From the NCBI RefSeq assembly GCF_900129195.1, contig NZ_FQUY01000017.1, forward strand, positions 1-64,000: a stretch of DNA of 64,000 bases, written 5' to 3'. The notes beneath the pieces were generated by a model. That model saw only the letters and a program-made list of their open reading frames with translations. It was not told where the DNA came from and searched no databases. Positions within the stretch are counted from its first letter, which is position 1; each line of letters begins with the position of its first letter. The stretch is from Desulforamulus putei DSM 12395 (GTDB taxonomy: Bacteria; Bacillota; Desulfotomaculia; Desulfotomaculales; Desulfotomaculaceae). Shown piece after piece: positions 34,598 to 43,778 of this stretch. The translations under genes were made by a program, and so were the position numbers.

Positions 34598-35380
34598 ATG
34601 AGTTCAACCAAGCTTTTAGAAATGAACCTTCCCCGCTTCCCCCTGCTTGGCGACAAGGAAATGAGGGATCTGCTGAAAAAGGCCCAGGCCGGGGACACGG
34701 AAGCCCGGGAAAGATTGGTAAACTGTAATTTAAAATTGGTCTTTAACCTGGTACAGAGGTTTAACAACCGGGGTTACGAACTGGAGGACCTGTTTCAAAT
34801 TGGCTGTATCGGATTAATGAAGGCCATTGACAAGTTTGACCTGTCCTATGATGTAAAGTTTTCTACCTATGCAGTACCCATGATAGTAGGTGAAATAAGA
34901 CGTTTTCTCAGGGACGACAGCCCGGTAAAAGTAAGCCGTTCCCTGAAGGAAACCGCCTATAAAATTCAACAGACCCGGGACCGCCTGACGGCCAGGTTGG
35001 GACGGGAACCCTCCATCAACGAAATCGCCGATGAACTGGGCTTTGGCCGGGAAGAAGTGGTTAATGCCCTGGAAGCTGCTCAAACGCCAACCTCTATTTA
35101 CGAAACACTGCATCAGGACGACGGCGATCCCATTTATATTCTGGACCAGTTAAGGGGGGAAGAGGACGGGGACTCCCCCTGGCTGGAGAAACTGGCGGTC
35201 AAGCAGTTGCTGATTGAACTTCCCGAAAGGGACAGGCAGATCCTGCTGTGGAGATTTTTTGAAGACAAGACACAGTCCGAGGTAGCCCTCCGCCTGGGAC
35301 TTTCCCAGGTCCAGGTATCCCGGTTGGAGCGTCAGGCCTTAAGAAAATTAAAGAAACTAATTATGGAAACCGGCAGCTGA
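34598..35380 (+). CDS. sigF: RNA polymerase sporulation sigma factor F
   Basis: 260 aa. Region 2 (LFQIGCIGLMKAIDKFDLSYDVKFSTYAVPMIVGEIRR) lies at ~67-105. Region 3 has SLKETAYKIQ, and region 4 ends in the helix-turn-helix TQSEVALRLGLSQVQVSRLERQALRKL (~225-251). First forespore-specific sigma factor. Expected ATG and position after spoIIAB. Confidence 0.95.
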   Translation: MSSTKLLEMNLPRFPLLGDKEMRDLLKKAQAGDTEARERLVNCNLKLVFNLVQRFNNRGYELEDLFQIGCIGLMKAIDKFDLSYDVKFSTYAVPMIVGEIRRFLRDDSPVKVSRSLKETAYKIQQTRDRLTARLGREPSINEIADELGFGREEVVNALEAAQTPTSIYETLHQDDGDPIYILDQLRGEEDGDSPWLEKLAVKQLLIELPERDRQILLWRFFEDKTQSEVALRLGLSQVQVSRLERQALRKLKKLIMETGS

Positions 35381-35410
35381 AAAAATTCGGTCAAAGCGGC
35401 CGGATTTTTT
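35380..35410 (+). terminator. Terminator after sigF
   Basis: AAAAAATTCGG (35380-35390) pairs with CCGGATTTTTT (35400-35410) with one G-T pair. It separates sigF from the spoVA operon. Confidence 0.75.
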
Positions 35411-35434
35411 ATTGTTTTGCATTCACCGGCCCAA

Positions 35435-35463
35435 GCATAAAAGACGGCATAAGACACATAATA
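35435..35463 (+). promoter_or_regulatory. Sigma-G/F-type promoter of the spoVA operon
   Basis: GCATA (35435-35439), 17 nt, CATAATA (35457-35463). The -10 fits the sigma-G consensus CATNMTA fully. The spoVA operon is sigma-G controlled in Bacillus. Confidence 0.55.
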
Positions 35464-35488
35464 CCATTAAGTTTGTAATTTAAAACCA

Positions 35489-35510
35489 GGGACACCGGTA
35501 CAGGTGTCCC
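35489..35510 (+). other. Hairpin in the spoVA mRNA leader
   Basis: GGGACACC (35489-35496) pairs with GGTGTCCC (35503-35510) around a 6-nt loop. It lies between the predicted transcription start and the ribosome site. No T run, so not a terminator; possibly stabilises the mRNA. Confidence 0.5.
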
Positions 35511-35535
35511 TAAAACTATCAAAAGGTGGTGTGGA

Positions 35536-35550
35536 ATGACTGTAAAATGA
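35536..35550 (+). CDS. Possible 4-residue leader peptide MTVK upstream of spoVAC
   Basis: ATG ACT GTA AAA TGA has AAAGGTGG ending about six bases upstream. Its stop codon overlaps the spoVAC start as ATGA (35547-35550). The spoVAC ATG itself lies ~17 bases from that ribosome site, so translation may reach spoVAC by re-initiation after this mini-ORF. Confidence 0.35.
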   Translation: MTVK

Positions 35551-36005
35551 ATTCCTCCGATCCTTTCGAGCTGCAGAAGAGAGAATATAAAAAAATGGTC
35601 CAGCAGGTTAAACCCAAACCCACGGTGATAAAAAACGGTATCATGGCCTTTCTGGTGGGCGGGACTATCTGTGCCGCCGGGCAACTGTTGATGAATTTTT
35701 TTAAGGCCAGGGAATTGGGAACCCAGGATGCCGGGTTGGCCACCGCTGCTGTGCTGGTTTTCCTGGCAGCCTTTTTAACGGGTCTAGGCATCTATGATGA
35801 GATCGCCAAATACGCCGGAGCGGGTACCATTGTTCCCATTACGGGTTTTGCCAACTCTATGGTTGCTCCGGCCATGGAATTTCGCAGTGAAGGAATGGTC
35901 TTCGGGGTGGGAGCCAGGTTATTTACCATCGCCGGTCCGGTGCTGGTCTTTGGTATTGTAACTGCCTGGTTGGCGGGATTAATTACTTTGGTCCTTTCAC
36001 TATAA
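35547..36005 (+). CDS. spoVAC: Stage V sporulation protein AC
   Basis: 152 aa with about four membrane helices. SpoVAC forms part of the inner-membrane channel that moves dipicolinic acid into the forespore and out at germination. Typical segments are YKKMVQQVKPKPTVIKNGIMAFLVGG, YAGAGTIVPITGFANSMVAPAMEF and GARLFTIAGPVLVFG. ATG at 35547 is preferred; an in-frame GTG at 35526 lies inside the ribosome site. It continues directly into spoVAD. Confidence 0.93.
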   Translation: MNSSDPFELQKREYKKMVQQVKPKPTVIKNGIMAFLVGGTICAAGQLLMNFFKARELGTQDAGLATAAVLVFLAAFLTGLGIYDEIAKYAGAGTIVPITGFANSMVAPAMEFRSEGMVFGVGARLFTIAGPVLVFGIVTAWLAGLITLVLSL

Positions 36006-36025
36006 CAAAGGGGAGGGTTTCAGCC

Positions 36026-37039
36026 ATTAAAGCAGTAAAAAAAATCGGGCTGCAAACCGTCACTTTTACCAACCCCCCGGTTATTGCAGCTTCTGCCTGT
36101 ATTGTAGGTCCAAAGGAAGGCGAAGGACCGCTGCAAGGTTCTTTTGATAAAGTCCTGGAGGACATGTACTACGGGGAAAAGACCTGGGAAAAGGCAGAAC
36201 AAAGAATCTTTCAGGAAACTATGGAGCTGGCCTTACACAAGGCCAATCTAAAAACAGGCGATATTGATTTTATGCTGGCCGGTGACCTGACCAATCAAAT
36301 CATCGCCGCCAATTTTACCGCCAGGGGCCTGGCCATTCCCTTTATCGGGCTTTACGGAGCATGTTCCACCATGTACGAAGGGTTGGCTCTGGGCAGTATG
36401 CTCATTGACGGGGGATTTGCCCGGTATGTCCTGGTGGGGGCCTCCAGCCATTATGCCACAGCCGAGAGGCAGTTCCGGTTCCCCACCGAACAGGGGGTCC
36501 AGAGGGCGATGTCCGCACAATGGACCGTAACCGGTGCCGGGGCCATTGTATTGGGATCACAGGGCCAAGGGCCCAGGATTACCCATGCCACTGTCGGCAA
36601 GGTCACGGACTTTGGTGAAATGGACGCCAGTGATATGGGGGCGGCCATGGCCCCGGCTGCCGCAGACACTCTGTTACAGCATTTGAAAGATACGGGCAGA
36701 TCCCCCGGGGATTATGATCTCATCGCCACCGGAGATTTGGGCAAATATGGCCGGCAACTGGTGGTTAAGCTGGCAGAGCAAAATGCAGTGGCCCTTTCCG
36801 ACAGTTATACCGACTGCGGTACGCTGATCTTTGATGAAAGCCAGGACACCCATGCCGGGGGCAGCGGCTGTGCCTGTTCAGCGGTGGTCACCTGCGGTCA
36901 CATACTGGATCAAATGAAGCAGGGAAGGATAAAAAGGTTTCTGGGCATCGGCACAGGAGCGTTGCTCTCTCCCTGCAGCTGCCAGCAGGGGGAATCCATT
37001 CCCGGCATTGGACATGCTGTTGTCATAGATGCAGGCTAA
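36026..37039 (+). CDS. spoVAD: Stage V sporulation protein AD, apparent ATT start
   Basis: 337 aa if initiated at ATT 36026, equal to the usual SpoVAD length (~338). Thiolase-fold dipicolinic-acid-binding protein. The N-terminal KKIGLQTVTFTNPPVIAA and CIVGPKEGEGPLQGSFDKVL are conserved SpoVAD sequence and lie upstream of the first ATG (36164). A strong AAGGGGAGGG (36008-36017) sits eight bases before ATT, and no ATG, GTG or TTG is available in frame. Later motifs are GLYGACSTMYEGLALGSMLI and DTHAGGSGCACSAVV. Confidence 0.88.
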   Translation: MKAVKKIGLQTVTFTNPPVIAASACIVGPKEGEGPLQGSFDKVLEDMYYGEKTWEKAEQRIFQETMELALHKANLKTGDIDFMLAGDLTNQIIAANFTARGLAIPFIGLYGACSTMYEGLALGSMLIDGGFARYVLVGASSHYATAERQFRFPTEQGVQRAMSAQWTVTGAGAIVLGSQGQGPRITHATVGKVTDFGEMDASDMGAAMAPAAADTLLQHLKDTGRSPGDYDLIATGDLGKYGRQLVVKLAEQNAVALSDSYTDCGTLIFDESQDTHAGGSGCACSAVVTCGHILDQMKQGRIKRFLGIGTGALLSPCSCQQGESIPGIGHAVVIDAG

Positions 37040-37051
37040 GGAGGGGAAAGG

Positions 37052-37405
37052 ATGCTGCTGAAGGCTTTCCTGGTGGGAGGGAGTATCTGTTTAATCGGGC
37101 AGCTTCTTATGGACTTGACCAACTATAAAGTCACCCCTGGACATATCCTGGTTGGTTTTGTGACTGCCGGGGTCATCATCAGCGCCCTGGGTTTTTACCA
37201 GCCTCTGGTGGATTATGCCGGAGCCGGCGCCACCGTACCCCTGACCGGTTTTGGGCACCTGCTGGCCCAGGGAGCCATTGAAGAAGCCCGCAGGACCGGG
37301 ATTTTAGGTGTTTTCAAGGGGGCTTTAAGCGCCGCAGCGGGTGGCATTACGGCAGCGGTGGTATTTGGCTACCTGGCTGCCCTGGTGTTTAAACCGAAGG
37401 GGTAG
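37052..37405 (+). CDS. spoVAEB: Stage V sporulation protein AEb
   Basis: 117 aa, three to four membrane helices, similar in plan to SpoVAC: FLVGGSICLIGQLLMDLTNYKVTPGHILVGFV, then YAGAGATVPLTGFGHLLAQGAIEEA. Essential channel component for dipicolinic acid in Bacillus. ATG at 37052 with GGAGGGG. Confidence 0.92.
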   Translation: MLLKAFLVGGSICLIGQLLMDLTNYKVTPGHILVGFVTAGVIISALGFYQPLVDYAGAGATVPLTGFGHLLAQGAIEEARRTGILGVFKGALSAAAGGITAAVVFGYLAALVFKPKG

Positions 37406-37414
37406 GTGACCTGG

Positions 37415-37757
37415 GTGACAAAAAAAAGAAATGTGATCTTTGTAACCGACGGCGACCCGGTGGCCCGCCGCACCCTGGAGGTTGCTGCCAGAAATATCGG
37501 AGCCAGGTGTATTTCCATGTCCGCGGGAAACCCGTCCCGTATGAACGGTCAGCAGTTGGTGGAACTCATTAAGACGGCTGGTGGTGGGCATTGGAGACAT
37601 CGGCAAAATGAACGGGGCGGATGATTATCATTACGGGGCGTCCGTAACCACCCGGGCTTTACAGGAAATCATAGAAAGGAGTGGTTTTAAATGGGAGCAG
37701 AAGCAAAAGAAGCGCCAAAGGTATCTGCCAACCTGGAGAGAAACATCGCTTACTTAA
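37415..37757 (+). pseudogene. spoVAEA: spoVAEA with internal deletion and frameshift
   Basis: The N-terminal part (GTG at 37415; NVIFVTDGDPVARRTLEVAARNIGARCISMSAGNP ... LVELIKTAG) and the C-terminal part in a second frame (37578-37757; LVVGIGDIGKMNGADDYHYG, TTRALQEIIERSG) are both clear SpoVAEa sequence. The central ~80-100 residues expected between them are absent. The frames join near AAGACGGCTGG (37571-37581). Read in frame one the product ends after ~69 residues. SpoVAEa is a soluble, non-essential member of the operon in Bacillus, so loss is tolerable. An assembly error cannot be excluded. Confidence 0.75.
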
Positions 37758-39217
37758 ACAGTACCCTGGGCTATGGTAAAAGCTTTGACATTGTGTTGAG
37801 GCGCTTTAATGTTGCCGGCAAAGAAATTGCCATGTATTTTATCAACGGGTTTGTAAAAGATGATGTGATGGCACTGATTTTACGCAACCTGGATGAACTA
37901 AAAAGGGGCGATGTGAGTCCCAACAGCTTAAAGAAGCTGTTCAATGAGCATATCAACCATATCCAGGTGGAAGCGGTGGACGAACTGGAAAAGGTCATTG
38001 ACCAGGTCTTAAGTGGTCCCCTGGCGTTGTTGATCGAAGGGGAGGAGCAGGCGTTAATTATTGATTTGCGGATGTATCCTTCCCGTTCACCCCAGGAACC
38101 GGACCTGGAAAAGGTCGTGCGGGGTCCCAGGGACGGGTTTGTGGAAACTTTGTTAATGAATACACTGCTCATCAGGAGGCGGTTAAGAGATCCCCGGCTG
38201 CGCAATGAAGTGATGCAAGTGGGTACCCGGTCTAAAACGGACATTGTTATTTCTTACATTGAAGATGTTGCCAATCCTGAATTGGTTAAAAAGATTAAAG
38301 AGAACTTGCAAAAGGTTAAAATCGATGGTATTCCAATGGCGGAGAAGGCCATTGAGGAACTGATTCAACCGGGCAAATACGGACACCTGTTTCCCAAAGT
38401 CCGCTTCACCGAGCGCCCGGATGTGGCTGTTTCGCACCTGCTGGAAGGGCGGGTTTTAGTGATGGTGGACACTTCCCCCAGCATTATTATTGCCCCCTGT
38501 ACCCTTTGGGATCATTTGCAAGCTGCGGAAGAATACCGGCAGGGTCCGCCGGTAGGGGTATACATTCGCTGGGTCCGCTACATTGGTATCCTGGCAGCCC
38601 TATTCTTGTTGCCGCTGTGGTTCCTGTTTGCCATACAACCGGAACTGCTTCCACCGGCCTTGAAGTTTATAGGTCCCAATGAACCGGGGAAGATTCCCCT
38701 CATCGGGCAGTTCCTGTTAGCGGAACTGGCCATCGACATGATCCGGTTGGCTACGGTACATACCCCGTCCCCTCTGGCAACCTCAACGGGTATCATTGCC
38801 GCCTTACTGGTGGGGGATGTAGCCATTTCGGTGGGACTGTTCAATGCTGAAGTGGTCATGTACACGGCCATTGCCGCAGTGGCATCCTTTATGATTCCCA
38901 GTTATGAAATGAGCTGGGCTGTAAGGATTGTCAGGCTGTTCCTTTTACTTGCCACCGCTGCCTTCCGACTGCCCGGATTGATCATTGCAACCCTGCTGGT
39001 ACTGGCTTATTTGGTCCGTACCAAATCCCTGGGTGTTCCTTACATGTGGCCATTAATTCCCTTCAACGCCAAAGAAATGTTTGCGGTACTGGTCCGCCCG
39101 CCGGTATCTGTCAGGAACACCAGACCGGCCATATTCCACCCGCGGGATGTCATGAGGCAGGCTACACCGGAACCCGCCCGTAAACCGGAGAACGTAAAAA
39201 AAGATCGGGGTAAGTAG
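37691..39217 (+). CDS. spoVAF: Stage V sporulation protein AF (GerA family)
   Basis: 508 aa. N-terminal soluble GerA-type domain (~1-285, NIAYLNSTLGYGKSFDIVLRRF; VGTRSKTDIVISYIEDVANPELV), then about five membrane helices (~300-465), including GVYIRWVRYIGILAALFLLPLWF. It has a charged tail (ATPEPARKPENVKKDRGK). A germinant-receptor A-subunit homologue, last gene of the spoVA operon. ATG at 37691 after AAAGGAGTGG. Confidence 0.92.
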   Translation: MGAEAKEAPKVSANLERNIAYLNSTLGYGKSFDIVLRRFNVAGKEIAMYFINGFVKDDVMALILRNLDELKRGDVSPNSLKKLFNEHINHIQVEAVDELEKVIDQVLSGPLALLIEGEEQALIIDLRMYPSRSPQEPDLEKVVRGPRDGFVETLLMNTLLIRRRLRDPRLRNEVMQVGTRSKTDIVISYIEDVANPELVKKIKENLQKVKIDGIPMAEKAIEELIQPGKYGHLFPKVRFTERPDVAVSHLLEGRVLVMVDTSPSIIIAPCTLWDHLQAAEEYRQGPPVGVYIRWVRYIGILAALFLLPLWFLFAIQPELLPPALKFIGPNEPGKIPLIGQFLLAELAIDMIRLATVHTPSPLATSTGIIAALLVGDVAISVGLFNAEVVMYTAIAAVASFMIPSYEMSWAVRIVRLFLLLATAAFRLPGLIIATLLVLAYLVRTKSLGVPYMWPLIPFNAKEMFAVLVRPPVSVRNTRPAIFHPRDVMRQATPEPARKPENVKKDRGK

Positions 39218-39289
39218 GAACATCCCTTTAACCCTGCCCGGTGAAAATAGGCAAAGAGAAAGCAAGTTGCTTTATTTTTTTTGAACAGG

Positions 39290-39321
39290 AAAAGTCCTGC
39301 ACCGATGGACGCAGGACTTTT
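39290..39321. terminator. Bidirectional terminator between spoVAF and mobA
   Basis: AAAAGTCCTGC (39290-39300) pairs exactly with GCAGGACTTTT (39311-39321). A second small hairpin with a T run lies at ~39260-39281. Confidence 0.85.
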
Positions 39322-39332
39322 CTCGCCGTGTT

Positions 39333-39926
39333 TTACCCTTCCATATTCAGAACCAGTTGATAATCTTCCGGGGTGTTGACATTGAAGAAAACCCGATCCC
39401 ACTGGTATTCCGGGTATTGGTCAAAATCAAAATATTTTATATTAACCAAGTCGTAGAAAGACATGATTTTTGGGTTTTCCTTCTGCAGGGCATTTTCCAC
39501 CGCAGGCAAACAGTCTTTTCTGTAGGAAGCGTGAAGGGGCTGAAAAAAACGGCCCAGCCGGGGCACTACAGCTTGATAAACATGCAGGTCGGTTGTCAAT
39601 TGCCTGGCCAACCGGGGGTCCACAAAGGGCATGTCACAGGCCACAAAAAAGGCTCCTCGGGAAGCGATGTGTGTAAGGCCGCTGTGAATTCCCGCCAGAG
39701 GACCCCGATTGAGAAAAATATCACCATAAATGGGTAAGCCAAAATGAGAATAATGTTCGGGTTGATTGCTAATAATCAGTATTTCTTTAAAATGCGGAAT
39801 CAGACGGTCGATAATGATCTGTATGAGGGTCTTACCGTTAATTTTTAGCATGGCTTTGTTTGTTTTCATACGACTGCTGCTGCCGCCAGCGAGAATAACA
39901 GCAGAAAAAGGGCTTTTATTATCCAA
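39333..39926 (-). CDS. mobA: Molybdenum cofactor guanylyltransferase
   Basis: 197 aa. The nucleotidyltransferase motif VILAGGSSSRMKTNKAMLKINGKTLI is at residues ~9-34. FVACDMPFVDPRLARQL (metal-binding Asp) is near 95-110. It converts Mo-molybdopterin and GTP to the MGD form needed by the two formate dehydrogenases downstream. It is divergent from the tat-fdh operon and convergent with spoVAF. Confidence 0.92.
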   Translation of the reverse strand: MDNKSPFSAVILAGGSSSRMKTNKAMLKINGKTLIQIIIDRLIPHFKEILIISNQPEHYSHFGLPIYGDIFLNRGPLAGIHSGLTHIASRGAFFVACDMPFVDPRLARQLTTDLHVYQAVVPRLGRFFQPLHASYRKDCLPAVENALQKENPKIMSFYDLVNIKYFDFDQYPEYQWDRVFFNVNTPEDYQLVLNMEG

Positions 39927-40351
39927 TTTCTATCACAACTTTCTAATTCTTATTTACATCCAACCCACAAAGATTACTAACTAAATTACTTCGCTAGTGA
40001 AAAAATTCCCCAATAGTATAAAGATTAAGATAATAGAAGAACAGGCTTGACAATAGAAATATTTAAGCCCATATACTTGGCTATAGTTCAACCAGTATTT
40101 TTTAATTGTTCCGAAAATATACTATTATTATACTTGTATAATAAAGTTTTGGAAAGGAGGGTCTAAGTACAAGCGTTTTTCCAATTTTAGAGGCTGTTCA
40201 CGAACCCGTTCTTTGAAAGTTTATGAAATTTTCAGACATCGTTTTATATTCATGTTGCCAAGCACCTTGATTGTTGGCATAATGAATACAAGCATAACTT
40301 AATATTTGTGGCATCTTGACATTATTTTATCGATGCCCAAAAACACAAAAA
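39927..40351. other. AT-rich promoter/leader region of the tat-fdh operon
   Basis: No gene. It contains the sigma-A-type promoter given separately, an isolated strong Shine-Dalgarno GGAAAGGAGGG (40151-40161) with no start codon in range, and a 6-bp hairpin TGCCAA/TTGGCA (40256-40261, 40274-40279). The predicted mRNA leader is ~210 nt, long enough for regulation. Confidence 0.45.
40106..40134 (+). promoter_or_regulatory. Sigma-A-type promoter of the tat-fdh operon
   Basis: TTGTTC (40106-40111), 17 nt, TATACT (40129-40134), in an AT-rich context upstream of tatA. Confidence 0.5.
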
Positions 40352-40582
40352 ATGGAAAGGGGAGTGAACGTCTTCTTCGAGGGAATTTTTCAACCAACTC
40401 ACCTCATTCTCATCTTAATTGTGGTCTTGATTATCTTCGGACCCGGTAAGCTGCCTGAGGTGGGTAAAGCCATGGGCAAGACCGTAAGTGAGTTCAGACG
40501 GGCCACATCGGCCAGCTTTGAGCAGGAAGAGAAGAAAGAAAAAGAAAAATCTGCTCAGGCAAAAGAAGAATCCGACAAATAG
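40352..40582 (+). CDS. tatA: Sec-independent protein translocase TatA
   Basis: 76 aa from ATG 40352. One helix ([33 protein letters not shown]) carries the diagnostic FGPGKLP hinge, followed by the amphipathic helix and a charged tail. The start is uncertain: GTG at 40364 is nearer the expected N-terminus, but the best ribosome site AAAGGGGA almost touches it. It forms the Tat pore with TatC, whose gene closes this operon. The first cargo is presumably the Tat-signal-bearing FdhA encoded next. Confidence 0.88.
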   Translation: MERGVNVFFEGIFQPTHLILILIVVLIIFGPGKLPEVGKAMGKTVSEFRRATSASFEQEEKKEKEKSAQAKEESDK

Positions 40583-40630
40583 CAACCCATACAAAAGAAT
40601 CCCGGTTAAACCGAGGGGGTTAAAGGTTAC

Positions 40631-43600
40631 ATGAGAAAAATAAGCAGGCGCGATTTTTTAAAAAATCTTGGACTGGGGACTGCAGGGCTGACTTTAGTGG
40701 CGAGTCCCGCCCTGGCCTCTGAGTCCCACAGTAAAATTACCGGAGAGAAATTACCCGCTAAAATCAGAAAAGTAAAAGAAACCTACACAGTCTGTGCTTT
40801 CTGCGGCTGTGGTTGCGGCATCATTCTTTATACCAACAACGACAATAAAATTGTTTTCTGTGAAGGGGATCCGGATCACCCCATCAATGAAGGTTCCGTC
40901 TGTTCCAAGGGCAATGCCATTATTGATACTTATAACACAATTGAAAAAAAAGGGAACCGCGTCATCAACAAACTGCGGGTTACCAAACCTCTTTACAGGG
41001 CCCCCGGCAGCACCAAGTGGGAAGAAAAAAGCTGGGAATGGGCCCTATCTGAGATTGCCAAGCGAATTAAGTCCACCCGGGATGCCACTTTCGAAGAGAA
41101 AGATGACAAGGGTGTAACGGTCAACAGGACCACCGCCATCGCCACCTTTGGCAGCGCTTCCCTGGATAATGAAGAAAACTACCTGCTCCACAAGATGTTC
41201 AGATCGTGGGGGCTCCTGAATATTGAGCACCACGCCCGCCTCTGACACTCCTCCACGGTAGCCGGTCTGGCTGCTTCTTTCGGACGGGGTGTTATGACCA
41301 ACCACTTTATTGATTTCATTAACACAGACGTGTTTATGATGATTGGCTCCAACTCGGCAGAAAACCACCCGCAGGCCATGAAATGGATTGTCAAGGCCAA
41401 GGACAAGGGTGCCAAGTTAATTGTGGTTGATCCAAGATTGACCAAATCCGCCGGCTTGGCAGACGTCCATGTACGCCTGCGTCCCGGTACCGACATTGCT
41501 TTTATAAACGGAATGGTCAACTATATAATTGAAAACAATCTGTATTTTAAAGATTATGTTCTGCATTACACCAATGCCAGCTTTTTGGTAAATCCCGAGT
41601 ACAAGTTTGAGGACGGTGTGTTCTCCGGGCTTACTGAAAAAGACGGTAAGAAGACCTATGATACCAAAACCTGGCAGTACCAGATGGATGGCGACCCGGC
41701 TAAAGACGGCATTCGGGAAGAGGCCATCAAGAAGGATCTCACTCTGCAGGATCCCAACTGTGTTTTCCAAATCTTAAAGAAACACGTAAGCCGTTATGAT
41801 CTGAAGACGGTTTCTTCAATTACCGGTACACCGAAGGAGACCCTGAAAAAGGTTTACGACTTGTTCGCTTCCACCGGAAAACCGGACAAGGCCGGTAACG
41901 TGATTTATGCCATGGGAATTACCCAGCACACTTATGGTTCCCAAAACTGCCGGGCTCTCGCTGTCTTACAATTACTTTTGGGCAATATCGGCATTGCCGG
42001 CGGCGGTGTAAACGCCCAGCGGGGTGAATCCAACGTGCAGGGCTCCACCGACTTTGCCATGCTGAACCACTACCTGCCCGGTTACAACCCCATGATTTAT
42101 GCCTATAAGCACAGCAAACTGCAGGACTATTTGGACAAAGACGTGCCCAAGACCAGTTACTGGTCCAACCGGGGCAAATTCTTAATCAGCATGTTAAAGG
42201 CCTGGTATGGTGACAAGGCCACCAAGGAAAACGACTTCTGCTTTGACTGGATACCCAAGCACGATAACAAGAACCGCAGTCACATGGGTATTTTTTCCGA
42301 TATGGCCGAGGGCAAAATTAAGGGCATGATCGCCTGGGGTCAAAACCCCGCCGTGGGCGGACCTTCCTCCTTCCAGGGACGCAAGGCCATGGAGAAGTTG
42401 GAGTGGCTGGTAGCAGTTGATTTATTTGAAACCGAAACAGCTGCCTTCTGGCACCGGCCGGAAGCCGACCCCAGCAAGATCAAAACCGAAGTATTCTTCC
42501 TGCCCGCTGCCATGTCTTACGAAAAAGAAGGTACTGTAACCAACAGCGGCCGCTGGCTGCAGTTCCGCTACAAGGCCGTCGACCCGCCGGGTGAGGCCAA
42601 GAGCGACCTGTGGATTGCCGACCGGCTGTTCAAGGCTGTGAAGAAAGAATACCAAAGCGGCGGCAAGTTCCCGGATCCCATTTTGAATATGGTCTGGAAC
42701 TACGACAAGCCCGGCGAAGAGGAGCCTAATATTGACCAGGTGGCCATTGAAATCAACGGTTACAATGTAACCACCAAGGAAGTATTGCCAGGCTTTGCCC
42801 AATTGAAGGATGACGGCTCCACCGCCTGCGGCTGCTGGATTCACAGCGGCTACTGGGCAATGGACAAGGAAGCCGGTACCGTTGCTGCCAAGCGTAAACT
42901 GCTCAAAGACAAGTCCGGTCTGGGCCTGTTCCCGCAGTTTGCCTTCGCCTGGCCCGCCAACCGCCGTATCGTCTATAACCGCTGTTCCGCCGACCCTGCC
43001 GGCAACCCCTGGAACCCCAAAAAGGCCCTTGTGAAATGGGATGCTGTGGCAGGCAAGTGGGTTACCGCGGATGTACCGGACTTTAAAGCGGCCGATCCGC
43101 CAAAGGACCCCAAGGATCCTAACGCCAAGCCGACCCCTGTACCGCCGGACAAAACCGTTCCTTTCTTCATGCAGGAGGAAGGTCGGGGACGTCTGTTTGC
43201 GGTGAAGGGCGTCAATGACGGCCCGCTGCCGGAACATTACGAACCTATTGAGAGTCCGGTGAAGAATATCCTGTCCAAACAGCAGAATATGCCTTTGGCA
43301 ACCAGATTCAAGGGTGACTTCAGCAAGTTGGCTGAAACCGCCAGTGAAAAATATCCCTATGTGGGCACTACCCACAGGGTAATTGAGCACTACCAGAGCG
43401 GCGCTGTCACTCGAAACTGCCCGACCTTAGCAGAAATTTCCGCTCATATGTTTGCCAACATTTCGCCGACACTGGCCCAGAAGATCGGTGTCAAGACCGG
43501 TGATGATGTGGTGATTGAAACCGTCCGCGGTCAAATCACCTGCAAGGTTTCCGTCTCCGGCGTATGTGTGCCCCTTATCGTCGACGGTAAAGAGGTTGAG

Positions 43601-43750
43601 GTGATCGGTATGCCCTGGTGCTTTGGCTATCAAGGCATTGCCAAGGGGGCTTCGGCCAACGACCTGACACCCAGTGTAGGCGATCCGAACACCAATATTC
43701 CGGAATACAAGGCCTTCTTGTGCAACATCAAGAAAGCCGGCAAACATTAA
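40631..43750 (+). CDS. fdhA: Formate dehydrogenase alpha subunit, selenocysteine, Tat-exported
   Basis: 1039 aa including selenocysteine encoded by TGA at 41243-41245 (residue 205, context HHARL-U-HSSTVAGL). An N-terminal Tat signal (KISRRDFLKNLGLGTAGLTLVASPALA) precedes the [4Fe-4S] motif CAFCGCGCGI (~56) and the bis-MGD domains. The C-terminal dinucleotide-binding domain has AHMFANISPTLAQKIGVKTGDDV. This is the FdnG/FdoG-type membrane-associated enzyme oxidising formate on the outer face. A GGTCT-loop hairpin just after the TGA serves as SECIS. A standard translation would split it into two ORFs. Subunits B and C follow. Confidence 0.93.
41243..41275 (+). promoter_or_regulatory. Selenocysteine UGA and bacterial SECIS hairpin (fdhA)
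   Basis: TGA at 41243-41245. The stem GTAGCC (41258-41263) pairs with GGCTGC (41269-41274) and the loop GGTCT (41264-41268) is the SelB-recognised apical sequence known from E. coli fdhF. The loop starts 19 nt after the TGA. Confidence 0.85.
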
Positions 43751-43778
43751 AAGAGCAGTGCTAATGGGGGTGTAAAAA

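Noticed and set aside
36164-37039. SpoVAD starting at ATG 36164
   Set aside because: It would remove 46 conserved N-terminal residues and ignore a strong ribosome site upstream of 36026.
37406-37624. Independent 72-residue protein between spoVAEB and spoVAF
   Set aside because: It is the N-terminal piece of a deleted spoVAEA followed by out-of-frame codons.
41243-41245. Nonsense mutation splitting fdhA
   Set aside because: The TGA stands at the known selenocysteine site, and the hairpin with a GGTCT loop follows; the same is true at 53031.
42422-43390. 322-residue ORF opposite fdhA
   Set aside because: Long only because it mirrors a GC-biased real coding frame; no start signals and no recognisable motif.
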